Source of the DNA: Maribacter spongiicola
Lineage (GTDB): Bacteria > Bacteroidota > Bacteroidia > Flavobacteriales > Flavobacteriaceae
Direction of reading: 5' to 3'
DNA length: 64,000 nt
Assembly: GCF_004364165.1 (NCBI RefSeq)
Contig: NZ_SOAY01000017.1
Coordinates: 1,677-65,676, forward strand
The position numbers were made by a program, and so were the translations under genes. Below, piece after piece: positions 25,428 through 34,726 of the stretch. How positions within the stretch are numbered: the first letter of the stretch is position 1; every line of letters starts with the position of its first letter. Below the pieces are notes generated by a model that searched no databases, was not told where the DNA came from, and saw nothing but the letters and a program-made list of their open reading frames with translations.

Positions 25428-26081
25428 ATGCCTACAAAAGCTAAAAAAGTAACAAAAGAGACAATTATAACCATGTTTATGGACTACGTTTTAGAAAATG
25501 AACATGTGCCAAAAACAGTCTATAAGTTTTGTAAAGTAAACGCTATTGAAGAATCAGACTTTTATCTTCATTTTGGTTCCATAGATTCTGTTAAAAAAGG
25601 GATTTGGGATACTTTTTATATGAATACGATTAGTGTGATCGAGAAAAATAAAGATTATCAAAATTTTACCAATAGAGATAAGATGCTTACGTTTTTCTAC
25701 ACGTTTTTCGAAGTACTGACACTAAATAGAAGTTACGTCTTATTTATAATGGAAAATGCTTCTGGTTCATTTAAGAATATGGAGCAGTTAAAAGGACTTA
25801 GAAAAAACATTAAGGAGTTCTCTAAGGGCTTGATTGCAGATGGTAATGCGAGCAAGAATTTCAAAATTACGAAACACAATCCCCAATTGTTTTCAGAAGG
25901 GGCATGGTTACAAACTATGTTTTTAATGAATTTTTGGAAATCGGATGACTCTGCGGCTTTTGAAAAAACAGATGTTGCTATTGAAAAATCTGTAAACACT
26001 ATTTTCGATGTGTTCGATAACACACCACTAGAGAATATTCTTGATTTTGGGAAATTTCTTTACAAAGAAACCTTTGCCTAA
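25428..26081 (+). CDS. TetR/AcrR-like transcriptional regulator
   Basis: 217 residues. The N-terminal ~55 residues (KETIITMFMDYVLENEHVPKTVYKFCKVNAIEESDFYLHFGSIDSVKKGIWDTFY) follow the three-helix TetR layout ending in the usual YxHF-like segment. The helix-turn-helix is atypical, so DNA binding needs proof. The C-terminal ~150 residues are helical. The gene lies 15 bp before an ABC1/AarF-type kinase-like gene and is probably co-transcribed with it. The two may act together, for example in membrane lipid or quinone homeostasis, which is inference from position. Confidence 0.82.
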   Translation: MPTKAKKVTKETIITMFMDYVLENEHVPKTVYKFCKVNAIEESDFYLHFGSIDSVKKGIWDTFYMNTISVIEKNKDYQNFTNRDKMLTFFYTFFEVLTLNRSYVLFIMENASGSFKNMEQLKGLRKNIKEFSKGLIADGNASKNFKITKHNPQLFSEGAWLQTMFLMNFWKSDDSAAFEKTDVAIEKSVNTIFDVFDNTPLENILDFGKFLYKETFA

Positions 26082-26096
26082 TCTAACCCATACGAT

Positions 26097-27407
26097 TTGA
26101 AAACACTTGATAAAATACCTACCGGAAAAATAGAGCGTGCAAGCAAGCTGGTGAAAACCGGAGCTAAGATTGGTGGTAATTATGCCAAGTATTTAGGTAA
26201 AAAAATCATAAATCCGGACACGACTAAAGACGAATTAAATGAAGATAATGCCGCAGATATATATGACGGATTAAAATCTTTAAAGGGTAGTGCGCTTAAA
26301 GTTGCCCAAATGCTAAGCATGGAAAAAAATCTACTGCCAAATGCATATGTAGAGAAGTTTTCTTTGTCTCAGTTTTCAGTTCCCCCTTTATCTGCGCCAT
26401 TAGTTAGAAAAACATTTAAAAAGTATTTAGACAAATACCCAGAAGAGGTTTTTGACACTTTTGATAAAGATTCTATAAACGCTGCCAGTATAGGACAAGT
26501 ACATAAAGCTACCAAAGACGGAAAAAATTTGGCGGTAAAAATTCAGTACCCAGGCGTAGCGCAAAGTATAAGTAGTGATTTGGCGATTGTGAAGCCTATT
26601 GCAATTCGCATGTTCAATCTTAAAGGTAAAGATTCAGACAAATATTTTAAGGAAGTTGAAAATAAACTGGTCGAAGAGACAGATTATATATTAGAAGTAG
26701 CACAAAGTAAAGAGATAACCGAGGCATGTTCGATAATACCTAATATTATTTTTCCTAAATATTATAACGAACTATCAAGTTCACGTATTATTACGATGGA
26801 CTGGATGACAGGTAAACACTTAAGTGAGTTTACAAAAACGGGCTTCTCTCAAGCTACTGGCGATAAATTAGGTCAAGCCCTTTGGGATTTTTACATGTTT
26901 CAAATTCACGGTTTACGAAAAGTACATGCAGATCCACATCCTGGCAATTTCTTGGTGAATGAAAATGATGAGCTTATTGCTATTGACTTTGGTTGTATTA
27001 AAGAAGTGCCAGACTCTTTCTACGTACCGTATTTTGAATTGGCACGACCAGAGGTGATTTCAAATGATGAGAAGTTTACCGAAAAGTTATATGAACTTGA
27101 AATTCTTATGCCTACTGATTCGCCAGACGAAATATTATTTTTCAAATCTATATTTCATCAGTTGTTAAGTTTATTTACATCACCATTTCATAATGAAGAT
27201 TTTGATTTTGGCGACGAGGTATTTTGGGGTAAAATTGCAGCATTAGGTGAACAGTTTTCTTCTGATAAGCAAATAAGAAAAATGAATGGTAATAGAGGTT
27301 CAAAGCACTTTTTGTATATGAACCGTACCTTCTTTGGTCTTTATAATCTACTACATGATTTAAAGGCTAATATTAAAGTGAATGACTTCAAGAAATATTT
27401 GAGCTAA
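26097..27407 (+). CDS. ABC1/AarF (UbiB-like) atypical kinase family protein
   Basis: 436 residues from a TTG start; no ATG is available near the 5' end. Family motifs: an N-terminal KxGQ-like element seen here as LKVAQMLSME; the Ala-rich loop AASIGQVHKAT; the lysine in AVKIQYPGV; EETDYILEV; the catalytic loop KVHADPHPGNFLV; and the metal-binding AIDFG. Relatives (UbiB, COQ8) are ATPases that support ubiquinone or isoprenoid-lipid metabolism at membranes. The Gly of KxGQ is replaced by Ala in KVAQ. It pairs with the TetR-like gene upstream. Confidence 0.93.
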   Translation: MKTLDKIPTGKIERASKLVKTGAKIGGNYAKYLGKKIINPDTTKDELNEDNAADIYDGLKSLKGSALKVAQMLSMEKNLLPNAYVEKFSLSQFSVPPLSAPLVRKTFKKYLDKYPEEVFDTFDKDSINAASIGQVHKATKDGKNLAVKIQYPGVAQSISSDLAIVKPIAIRMFNLKGKDSDKYFKEVENKLVEETDYILEVAQSKEITEACSIIPNIIFPKYYNELSSSRIITMDWMTGKHLSEFTKTGFSQATGDKLGQALWDFYMFQIHGLRKVHADPHPGNFLVNENDELIAIDFGCIKEVPDSFYVPYFELARPEVISNDEKFTEKLYELEILMPTDSPDEILFFKSIFHQLLSLFTSPFHNEDFDFGDEVFWGKIAALGEQFSSDKQIRKMNGNRGSKHFLYMNRTFFGLYNLLHDLKANIKVNDFKKYLS

Positions 27408-27524
27408 TTATACTACTCTCATATTGATAGTAGATGATTGTTATATTTTCAAATAGAATTCTTAATAGTTGTTTATATTGCAACACTAATTCTACCTGAG
27501 CTTTATCAGGATTAAAATATTACT

Positions 27525-28535
27525 ATGTATAATTCAAAAATAATTGGCTTAGGTCATTATGTACCTGATAACGTAGTGACAAACGATGATTTGTCAAAGG
27601 TGATGGAAACAAATGATGCCTGGATCCAAGAGCGTACTGGCATAAAAGAAAGAAGACATGTAGTTAAGGGTGATGGCGACACCACCACAACTATGGGTGT
27701 AAAAGCAGCGAAAATTGCAATTGAAAGAGCGGGTATCGATAAAGACGATATCGATTTTATCGTCTTCGCTACTTTGAGTCCCGATTATTATTTCCCTGGT
27801 CCAGGTGTATTGGTTCAAAGAGATTTAGGTATTAAAACCGTTGGTGCGTTAGATGTACGTAACCAATGTTCTGGCTTTGTGTATGCCATCTCTATTGCTG
27901 ATCAGTATATAAAAACGGGTATGTATAAAAATGTACTTGTTATAGGTTCAGAACTTCACTCTCATGGGTTAGATATGACTACCCGTGGTAGGGGAGTTTC
28001 TGTAATTTTTGGTGATGGTGCCGGTGCGGCAGTTTTAACAAGAGAAGAAGATAACACTAAAGGTATATTATCGACTCATTTACATTCAGAAGGTCAGTAT
28101 GCAGAAGAACTTTCTTTAATTGCACCTGGTATGGGTAATAGATGGGTAACCGATATCATTGAAGATAGCGATCCTAATGACGAATCTTACTATCCGCATA
28201 TGAACGGTCAATTTGTATTTAAAAATGCAGTTGTTCGTTTTAGTGAAGTTATTGTAGAAGGTTTGGAGAAAAATAAATTGAATGCCACCGATATTGATTT
28301 ATTGGTACCGCATCAAGCCAATTTGAGAATATCTCAATTTATTCAAAAGAAATTTCAGTTAAGTGATGACCAGGTTTTCAATAATATTATGAAATATGGT
28401 AACACAACAGCTGCATCTATTCCGATAGCGCTTACAGAGGCATGGGAAGAAGGTAAAGTGAAAAGTGGAGACTTAGTAGTTTTAGCTGCATTTGGTAGTG
28501 GTTTTACCTGGGGCAGTGTCATCATAAGATGGTAA
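27525..28535 (+). CDS. 3-oxoacyl-ACP synthase III family protein (FabH-like)
   Basis: 336 residues with the thiolase fold. Catalytic Cys115 is in RNQCSGF, His in VPHQANLRI and Asn in YGNTTAASIP, so the Cys-His-Asn triad is complete. FabH enzymes condense acyl-CoA with malonyl-ACP to start fatty-acid synthesis. This subtype has GADYYFPGPG-like loops (DYYFPGPGV) and may be a secondary FabH for branched or special acyl chains. It stands alone, with a hairpin terminator after it. A small inverted repeat CCTGA / TCAGG at 27495-27510 lies just before the start. Confidence 0.93.
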   Translation: MYNSKIIGLGHYVPDNVVTNDDLSKVMETNDAWIQERTGIKERRHVVKGDGDTTTTMGVKAAKIAIERAGIDKDDIDFIVFATLSPDYYFPGPGVLVQRDLGIKTVGALDVRNQCSGFVYAISIADQYIKTGMYKNVLVIGSELHSHGLDMTTRGRGVSVIFGDGAGAAVLTREEDNTKGILSTHLHSEGQYAEELSLIAPGMGNRWVTDIIEDSDPNDESYYPHMNGQFVFKNAVVRFSEVIVEGLEKNKLNATDIDLLVPHQANLRISQFIQKKFQLSDDQVFNNIMKYGNTTAASIPIALTEAWEEGKVKSGDLVVLAAFGSGFTWGSVIIRW

Positions 28536-28541
28536 TAATAA

Positions 28542-28569
28542 AGCACCCATAGTATTAGCTATGGGTGCT
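28542..28569 (+). terminator. Terminator-like hairpin after the FabH-like gene
   Basis: An 11-bp perfect stem AGCACCCATAG / CTATGGGTGCT with a 6-nt loop, followed by a modest T-rich stretch. Confidence 0.75.
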
Positions 28570-28578
28570 ATATAGTTT

Positions 28579-28929
28579 TACTCAATAAGAAAAAACCAAC
28601 CAATCTTCTTTATTAAATATCCCTATATACAGTAACAGACGCAATAAAGGTTCTATTGTTACTAGAAATAGGTAATTATCTCATTTTCAATATAATTTAG
28701 ATATTTAGGTAAGTTTAGAAAAGCTTTGAAAAGAAGAAACCCGAACATTCCAAAATGAATTGGAAGCCGGGCTTCAAATGCTGATAGGCTATACTAAACA
28801 CTAACCATTAACTATAAACATATAGCGTTACCAACAAAATCTTTATACTCGTAGAGTATTTAACTTTACTAATAGACGAAATATTGCCTAATTAGTTACA
28901 GAATTTATATTATTTAACATTAATTTATC
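28579..28929. other. Intergenic region (~350 bp) with an unexplained large hairpin
   Basis: No open frame of useful length on either strand. The main structure is at 28736-28775: an outer stem GAAACCCG / CGGGCTTC with one mismatch and an inner stem TTCCAA / TTGGAA around a 6-nt loop. On the minus strand it is followed by a T-rich run, like a terminator. A second short palindrome, ATACTC-GTA-GAGTAT, lies at 28845-28859. I see no tRNA and no promoter with a clear -33/-7 pair. Confidence 0.5.
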
Positions 28930-29289
28930 ATGAAAAAGACCCTAGTATTCGGAGCCTCCTTAAAACCAAATCGATATAGCAATTTAGCGATACATAGACT
29001 GGTTGATTCGGGGGTTGAAACCTTAGCTTATGGATTAAGAGAAGGTGAGGTTTCAGGAGTCACTATCAGCAATAATTTAGACAAAATTAGTGATATTCAT
29101 ACAATTACCCTATATATAAATCCAAAAAGACAAGAAGAATATTATAATAATATAATTTCTTTGGCTCCGAAAAGGGTGATTTTTAATCCTGGCACAGAAA
29201 ATCCAGAGTTCTATAAGCTATTGGAAAATAACGATATAGAGGTGGATGTTGCCTGTACATTGGTGTTATTGGGTACTGGTCAATATTAG
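28930..29289 (+). CDS. CoA-binding protein (Rossmann-like)
   Basis: 119 residues with the CoA_binding fold: [21 protein letters not shown] (glycine/nucleotide loop), [25 protein letters not shown] and [12 protein letters not shown]. Small single-domain members are common in bacteria (the YccU type); a ligand has not been established for most. Its 3' end overlaps the convergent symporter gene by 4 bp, so the two mRNAs are complementary at their ends. Confidence 0.9.
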   Translation: MKKTLVFGASLKPNRYSNLAIHRLVDSGVETLAYGLREGEVSGVTISNNLDKISDIHTITLYINPKRQEEYYNNIISLAPKRVIFNPGTENPEFYKLLENNDIEVDVACTLVLLGTGQY

Positions 29290-30773
29290 GCGATATCGCT
29301 AATGTTAGCGGTTGTCTTTTTTTTACGAATGAGCCATAATCCGACAAAGGTTAATAGACCATTCATCGGTAAAAGTTCATAACCGAAAATATAACCACCA
29401 AAATAGTCACTTGGCAACTTTGCTAAAATTAGAATTATCGACACACAAACTAGCGCAACGATCCATACATAATTATCTTTTATTTGATGTTTTGTGAAAA
29501 TTCCGAAAGAGAATAATCCCAATAATGGACCATACGTGTATGAAGCAACGGTTAATAATCCGTCAATTACATTTTTATCCAATATATATTTAAAAGAGAT
29601 GACCACTAGAATTAATAAGACGCTCATGCCAATGTGTGTTATTCTACGTGTCTTTTTTGCTATATATTCAGATTTCTTCTCGGTATTAAGAAAATCGATG
29701 CAGAATGATGTAGTTAACGAGGTAAGTGCACTGTCTGCACTACTATAGGCTGCCGCGATTAAACCGAGCATAAACGTAACGGCAACTGTTATACCTAAGC
29801 CACTGTTTAATGCTATTTCTGGAAATAGTAGGTCAGACTTCGGTGATCCGTCCATAAGTGGTAGTGCTATATTGTGTGCATCTGCATAAATAAATAGCAA
29901 GGCACCGAGAAGCATAAACACAAAAGTGACTACTACTAGTACAATACTAAAACTGACCATATTTTTTTGAGCTTCACCTAGATTTCTACACGTTAGGTTT
30001 TTTTGCATCATATCTTGATCAAGTCCAGTCATACAAATGGTAATGAACATTCCGCCTAAAAATGATTTTACCAAATGGTTTTTAGAAGAAAGGTCATCTG
30101 TAAAAAAGGTCTTGCTATACTGTCCTAATTCTTTAGAGTTTATAAACTCTATGAATGTCCAGTTCATTTTATCCAATATAAAATACATCGATAGCCCTAC
30201 AGATACCAGCATGAATAGGGTTTGTAAGGTATCCGTCCAAACAATAGTTTTTATTCCGCCTTTAAAAGTGTAAATCCAAATTAGTAAGATGGACAGAATT
30301 ACAGTGATTTCAAAAGGAACGTTCCAAGCATCGAATACGAATTGCTGTAAAACGATAGCCACTAGAAAAAGGCGAAATGCAGCACCAAGAACTCTAGAGA
30401 TGAAAAATGAAATAGCGCCCACTTTATAACTTACAAAACCAAAGCGATCATCTAAATACTGGTAAATTGAAGTAACATTTTGTTTGTAATAAATAGGAAG
30501 AAGTACAAAAGCGGTAACCATATAACCTAAAAAGTACCCAAAAACAACCTGCATGTAGCTGAACTGAGAAGCATCGACCCAACCCGGTACAGAAATAAAG
30601 GTTACTCCAGATAATGATGCGCCCACCATACCAAACGCCACTAAATACCACGGGGATTGCTTACCGGCTTTGAAGAAATCTTCGTTAGTATCATTTTTGC
30701 CCGTGAAATAGGAGATAATCAAAAGCAAAACAAAGTAACCAGAAATTAAAATTAAAATATGAGAGGCGTTCAT
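29286..30773 (-). CDS. Sodium:solute symporter family protein
   Basis: 495 residues with about thirteen hydrophobic segments. It starts with a short periplasmic N-terminus and a first helix ([21 protein letters not shown]). The SSS-family core is [23 protein letters not shown], where Ser and Gly lie near the usual sodium site, with [24 protein letters not shown] and [22 protein letters not shown] following. It imports a small solute with Na+, as suits a marine organism. The substrate cannot be told from sequence. It is convergent with the CoA-binding gene. Confidence 0.92.
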   Translation of the reverse strand: MNASHILILISGYFVLLLIISYFTGKNDTNEDFFKAGKQSPWYLVAFGMVGASLSGVTFISVPGWVDASQFSYMQVVFGYFLGYMVTAFVLLPIYYKQNVTSIYQYLDDRFGFVSYKVGAISFFISRVLGAAFRLFLVAIVLQQFVFDAWNVPFEITVILSILLIWIYTFKGGIKTIVWTDTLQTLFMLVSVGLSMYFILDKMNWTFIEFINSKELGQYSKTFFTDDLSSKNHLVKSFLGGMFITICMTGLDQDMMQKNLTCRNLGEAQKNMVSFSIVLVVVTFVFMLLGALLFIYADAHNIALPLMDGSPKSDLLFPEIALNSGLGITVAVTFMLGLIAAAYSSADSALTSLTTSFCIDFLNTEKKSEYIAKKTRRITHIGMSVLLILVVISFKYILDKNVIDGLLTVASYTYGPLLGLFSFGIFTKHQIKDNYVWIVALVCVSIILILAKLPSDYFGGYIFGYELLPMNGLLTFVGLWLIRKKKTTANISDIA

Positions 30774-30946
30774 GGTGTAAAATTTGAGCCAAATTACAAA
30801 AAGTTAGAGGAGCTAGTACGATAACTTAAAATCTTAAATTTTAAATTGAGAATACTTTAATAAGTAAATGAAAAACTAGTCGAACATTTCTTTACACATT
30901 AAAATTTGATACCTTTTACAGTATTAAATTATAAACTAAAATAATC

Positions 30947-32257
30947 ATGCGACGAGAATTTCTTTTAAAGAACAGGGCTTTACTTCCCTTATTGATAATC
31001 ATTTTATTAGTTAGTAATGTATTGATTGGTCAGGAAAGTGTAATAGCGGATAAGAAAATTAACAAAGAGGTTGGAAAGCTGTTAAAAGATAAAAGTATTA
31101 AAAGTGCTTTTGAGTTTATAGACGCAATTGAAAATGAAACGGAGAAAGACTTAATTAAGTTGACCGAAATACCTGCTCCGCCATTCATGGAAGCTAAAAG
31201 AGCAGAAGCGTTTAAAAATATGTTAGTTGAAGCAGGTTTAGAAAACGTGTCCATAGATGAGGTCGGTAATGTTATAGGAATTAAAAAAGGAACAGATGGT
31301 GGTAAGGTAGTTGTCTTAGATGCGCATTTAGATACTGTTTTTCCTGAAGGTACAGATGTAAAAGTAGAGAAGAAAGGAGATACCCTATATGCACCTGGTA
31401 TAGGTGATGATACAAGAGGACTCTCTATGTTGATTGCTAATTTTAAGGCAATAAAAAAGGCTGATTTAAAAACCAAGGCAGATGTTTGGTTCGTTGGTAC
31501 AGTGGGTGAAGAAGGTTTAGGAGATTTACGTGGTGTTAAGCATTTGTTTAGAGAAGGTGCGGTAAAAATAGATTCTTGGATATCAATTGATGGTGGTGCT
31601 ATTTGTAGGGTTAATAATGCAGGATTGGGTTCGGTTAGATATAAAGCTTTGTTCAAAGGAAAAGGAGGTCACTCATGGGGAGCATTTGGGTTGGCAAATC
31701 CTCATCATGCGCTTGGTTTCGCAATAAAAGAATTTACAGAGAATGCAAAAGTATTTACAGATGAAGGGGCTAAAACAAGTTTTAATATAGGTAGAATGGG
31801 AGGAGGTACTTCTGTAAATTCTATTCCTTTTGAATCTTGGATGGAAGTTGATATGCGATCAGTAGATAGTGGCAGATTAAATGAGGTCGAGGCAATTTTT
31901 AAACAGTCAATGCAGACCGCTTTAGAGGAGTATAATAATACAGGTGTTGATGATGAAATATCATTAGAATTAATAAAGATTGGGGACAGACCATCTGGAG
32001 AACTCTCGTTAAAAACTCCGTTAGTTCAGCGTGCCATTAGTGCCACTAGTTCATTTGGGTATGAACCAAGTCTTACCAGAGGGTCAACAAATGGTAACAT
32101 TCCAATTTCATTAGGTGTTCCGGCAATAACTATTGGTAGAGGAGGTGTAGGGGGCGGCGCACATTCGCTTCATGAATGGTGGGTTAACGAAAATGGAGCA
32201 GAAGCCATAAAATTAGCATTATTACTTACGGTGATAGAAGCTGGTCTTGACAAATAA
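30947..32257 (+). CDS. M20 family metallopeptidase, exported
   Basis: 436 residues with an N-terminal hydrophobic signal or anchor (LLPLLIIILLVSNVLIGQ). Di-zinc site motifs of the M20 peptidase/deacylase family: His and Asp in LDAHLDTVF, bridging Asp in GIGDDTRGL, Glu-Glu in GTVGEEGLGDLRG, and a C-terminal His near GGAHSLHEWW. The dimerisation insert includes KGKGGHSWGAFG. Most similar in pattern to peptidase-T-like/carboxypeptidase members, acting on short peptides in the periplasm. It stands alone between two ~155-170-bp gaps. Confidence 0.92.
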   Translation: MRREFLLKNRALLPLLIIILLVSNVLIGQESVIADKKINKEVGKLLKDKSIKSAFEFIDAIENETEKDLIKLTEIPAPPFMEAKRAEAFKNMLVEAGLENVSIDEVGNVIGIKKGTDGGKVVVLDAHLDTVFPEGTDVKVEKKGDTLYAPGIGDDTRGLSMLIANFKAIKKADLKTKADVWFVGTVGEEGLGDLRGVKHLFREGAVKIDSWISIDGGAICRVNNAGLGSVRYKALFKGKGGHSWGAFGLANPHHALGFAIKEFTENAKVFTDEGAKTSFNIGRMGGGTSVNSIPFESWMEVDMRSVDSGRLNEVEAIFKQSMQTALEEYNNTGVDDEISLELIKIGDRPSGELSLKTPLVQRAISATSSFGYEPSLTRGSTNGNIPISLGVPAITIGRGGVGGGAHSLHEWWVNENGAEAIKLALLLTVIEAGLDK

Positions 32258-32412
32258 CGTTTAGAATTTTTGATGTATGGAAAACACTTCTTGGTTTAGA
32301 TGGTTTCTGTGCAGTAATTATATGTTCTAGTTTTTTAAATGTTAAATAATTTTGTGAAAACAGTGAGGTATGCTTTTCAAGTTTAGTTGTAAATTTATAC
32401 CGAATTAAGCCT

Positions 32413-33033
32413 ATGGATTTTTCATCAAAATTATTAGAAAACGCAGTATACGAAGTTTCGCAGTTGCCAGGTATTGGTAAGCGAACCGCATTACGTTTGG
32501 TTTTGCATTTATTGAAGCAGCCAGAACAACGTACAGAAAATCTTTCTACATCTTTAGTAGATTTGAGAAGTAAAATACAGTTTTGCGAAAATTGCCATAA
32601 TATTTCAGATACCACAATATGTGAAATATGTGCCAACCCTAAAAGAGATGATGCAGTAGTATGTGTTGTAGAAGATATTAGAGATGTTATGGCTATTGAA
32701 AATACAGGTCAATTTAGAGGAAAGTATCATGTACTTGGAGGTAAAATATCACCTATGGAAGGCATTGGTCCTCAGAATTTGAAAATAGGAACCTTAGTAG
32801 ATAAAGTTAAAAAAGGCGTCATAAAAGAGTTAATTTTTGCATTAAGCTCTACTATGGAAGGGGATACCACCAATTTTTATATCTATAGACAAATAGAAGG
32901 CATAGCTGTAAAAACCTCTACAATTGCCAGAGGTATAGCCGTTGGCGATGAATTAGAATATGCTGATGAGGTTACTTTAGGAAGAAGTATTTTGAATAGA
33001 GTGCCGTTTGAAGGTTCTTTTCGACAAGATTAG
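32413..33033 (+). CDS. recR: Recombination mediator protein RecR
   Basis: 206 residues, the standard length. Helix-hairpin-helix [12 protein letters not shown] at the N-terminus, a four-Cys zinc finger ([16 protein letters not shown]), a Toprim domain ([38 protein letters not shown]) and the C-terminal Walker-B-like part. It loads RecA onto SSB-coated DNA with RecO/RecF. It seems monocistronic; the next gene has its own -7 box. Confidence 0.97.
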   Translation: MDFSSKLLENAVYEVSQLPGIGKRTALRLVLHLLKQPEQRTENLSTSLVDLRSKIQFCENCHNISDTTICEICANPKRDDAVVCVVEDIRDVMAIENTGQFRGKYHVLGGKISPMEGIGPQNLKIGTLVDKVKKGVIKELIFALSSTMEGDTTNFYIYRQIEGIAVKTSTIARGIAVGDELEYADEVTLGRSILNRVPFEGSFRQD

Positions 33034-33079
33034 TTTTTTGAATTTCAAGTAAATGTCAATAAAAAGGTATTTATTTTAT

Positions 33080-33087
33080 TATTTTTG
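33080..33087 (+). promoter_or_regulatory. -7 box for the E2 gene
   Basis: TATTTTTG fits TAnnTTTG, 37 bp before ATG 33125. No -33 TTG at the ideal distance. Confidence 0.45.
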
Positions 33088-33124
33088 CAAAAAATATAAA
33101 CAAAACAAGCTTTAAATTATCGAT

Positions 33125-34489
33125 ATGTCAAAATTTGAATTGAAACTACCACGTATGGGAGAGAGTGTTGCAGAAGCAACATTAACGTCATGGTTAAAAG
33201 AGGTAGGTGATACGATTGAAATGGACGAGGCCATTTTTGAAATTGCTACAGATAAAGTTGATAGTGAGGTGCCGAGCGAGGTAGATGGCATTTTAATTGA
33301 AAAATGTTTCAATATTGATGATATTGTCAAAGTGGGGCAAACCGTGGCCATCATACAAGTTGGTGATGATGAAGATGTACCAGATGTTTCGAATACGGTC
33401 AATGAGGTAGAGGAGCAAGCACCAGAGCCAGTTCTTGAAGAAATGGTTGCTGTAGCTGAATCGGCTGTAGTTCAAGCTAGGGCAGAAACTTCAACAGTTC
33501 ATTTAAGTGGGGCCTCTGATCGTTTTTATTCTCCGTTAGTTAAAAACATAGCTAAAGAAGAGGGTATTTCTTTCGATGTATTAGAAACTATACCTGGCAC
33601 AGGTAAAGATGGTAGGGTTACCAAAGATGATATATTGAGCTTCGTTAAAACGGGAGTTACCAAGCCGGTAGAACAAGTTGGGACACCTGTTAAAGTAGAT
33701 GTGCAAGATAGCGTACCTGCTTCGCCGGTTGCTAAAGCAGATACACCTTCGCCCGAAAAACCTAAAATGCCAATATCTAGTGGCGATGAGGTTATACCAA
33801 TGTCACGAATGGGCAAATTGATTGCTAAGCATATGACAGATAGTGTTTCTACATCTGCACATGTTCAAAGTTTTATAGAGGTTGATGTCACCAATATCGT
33901 TAATTGGCGTAACAAACTAAAAGACGCGTTCTTTAAAAGAGAAGGTGAAAAACTTACTTTTACTCCAATTTTTATGGAGGCGGTGGCTAAGGCTTTAAAG
34001 AAATATCCAATGATGAATGTTTCCGTAGACGGCGATACCGTAATTAAAAAGAAGAATATTAATATAGGTATGGCGGCTGCATTGCCAGATGGTAATTTAA
34101 TAGTTCCTGTTATCAAAAATGCAGATCAACTTAATTTGGTGGGCATGGCCAAAGTTATAAACGACTTGGCAAATCGTTCAAGAAATAACGCTTTAAAGCC
34201 AGATGAAGTTCAGGGTGGAACGTATACCGTTACTAATGTAGGTACATTTGGTAGTGTATTTGGTACACCGATTATTAATCAGCCACAAGTAGGTATTTTG
34301 GCGTTAGGTGCTATAAGAAAAATACCGTCAGTAATTGAGACACCTGAAGGAGATTTTATTGGTATTCGTAGTAAAATGTATTTATCGCATAGTTATGATC
34401 ATAGAGTTGTAAATGGTGCTTTAGGTAGTATGTTCGCAAAAGCTGTAGCCGACTATCTTGAAGGGTGGGATGTAAACCGAGAAATTTAG
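33125..34489 (+). CDS. 2-oxo acid dehydrogenase acyltransferase (E2), branched-chain type
   Basis: 454 residues. The lipoyl domain has lipoylated Lys44 in ATDKVDSEV. An acidic/Pro linker leads to the peripheral-subunit-binding domain (YSPLVKNIAKEEGISFDVLETIPGTGKDGRVTKDDILSFV), a second linker, and the catalytic core ending SHSYDHRVVNGALG. It transfers the acyl group from lipoamide to CoA. The sequence best fits the branched-chain/2-oxoisovalerate type, whose E1 subunit would be encoded elsewhere. The usual catalytic DHRxxDG motif reads DHRVVNG here (His426, Asn430 for Asp). Its own terminator follows. Confidence 0.93.
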   Translation: MSKFELKLPRMGESVAEATLTSWLKEVGDTIEMDEAIFEIATDKVDSEVPSEVDGILIEKCFNIDDIVKVGQTVAIIQVGDDEDVPDVSNTVNEVEEQAPEPVLEEMVAVAESAVVQARAETSTVHLSGASDRFYSPLVKNIAKEEGISFDVLETIPGTGKDGRVTKDDILSFVKTGVTKPVEQVGTPVKVDVQDSVPASPVAKADTPSPEKPKMPISSGDEVIPMSRMGKLIAKHMTDSVSTSAHVQSFIEVDVTNIVNWRNKLKDAFFKREGEKLTFTPIFMEAVAKALKKYPMMNVSVDGDTVIKKKNINIGMAAALPDGNLIVPVIKNADQLNLVGMAKVINDLANRSRNNALKPDEVQGGTYTVTNVGTFGSVFGTPIINQPQVGILALGAIRKIPSVIETPEGDFIGIRSKMYLSHSYDHRVVNGALGSMFAKAVADYLEGWDVNREI

Positions 34490-34510
34490 ATGTATAAAAA
34501 ACAATAGTTA

Positions 34511-34549
34511 AAAGTTCGACGATATACCATGTATTGTCGGACTTTTTTT
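34511..34549 (+). terminator. Rho-independent terminator after the E2 gene
   Basis: A 14-bp stem with two G-U pairs (AAAGTTCGACGATA / TATTGTCGGACTTT), a 7-nt loop and a seven-T run. Confidence 0.88.
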
Positions 34550-34679
34550 GTCTACTATATTGGTTTTTAAATCTTTGAAAAGTAATTTAATGATGTTTTG
34601 ATATATTTAGTTGTATTAAATTTTTTGAAAGCATTTTAGATTTTTATTTCGAGGTAAAAAATTAATAGCGAGTAATTAT

Positions 34680-34709
34680 ATGTGTCTAAAAAACGAAAGG
34701 GTATCTTTG
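34680..34709 (+). promoter_or_regulatory. Promoter of the dnaQ-like operon
   Basis: TATCTTTG at 34702-34709 fits TAnnTTTG. An ATG triplet (2 of 3 match to TTG) lies at 34680-34682 with 19-bp spacing. Transcription from here would start near 34716, after a GTG at 34682 that opens a longer frame, so the coding start is ATG 34727. Confidence 0.5.
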
Positions 34710-34726
34710 TTAAAAGTAGAAAACCT

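Noticed and set aside
27495..27510. Inverted repeat CCTGA / TCAGG before the FabH-like gene as an operator
   Set aside because: Only 5 bp per arm with a 6-nt loop; too weak to call without comparison to relatives.
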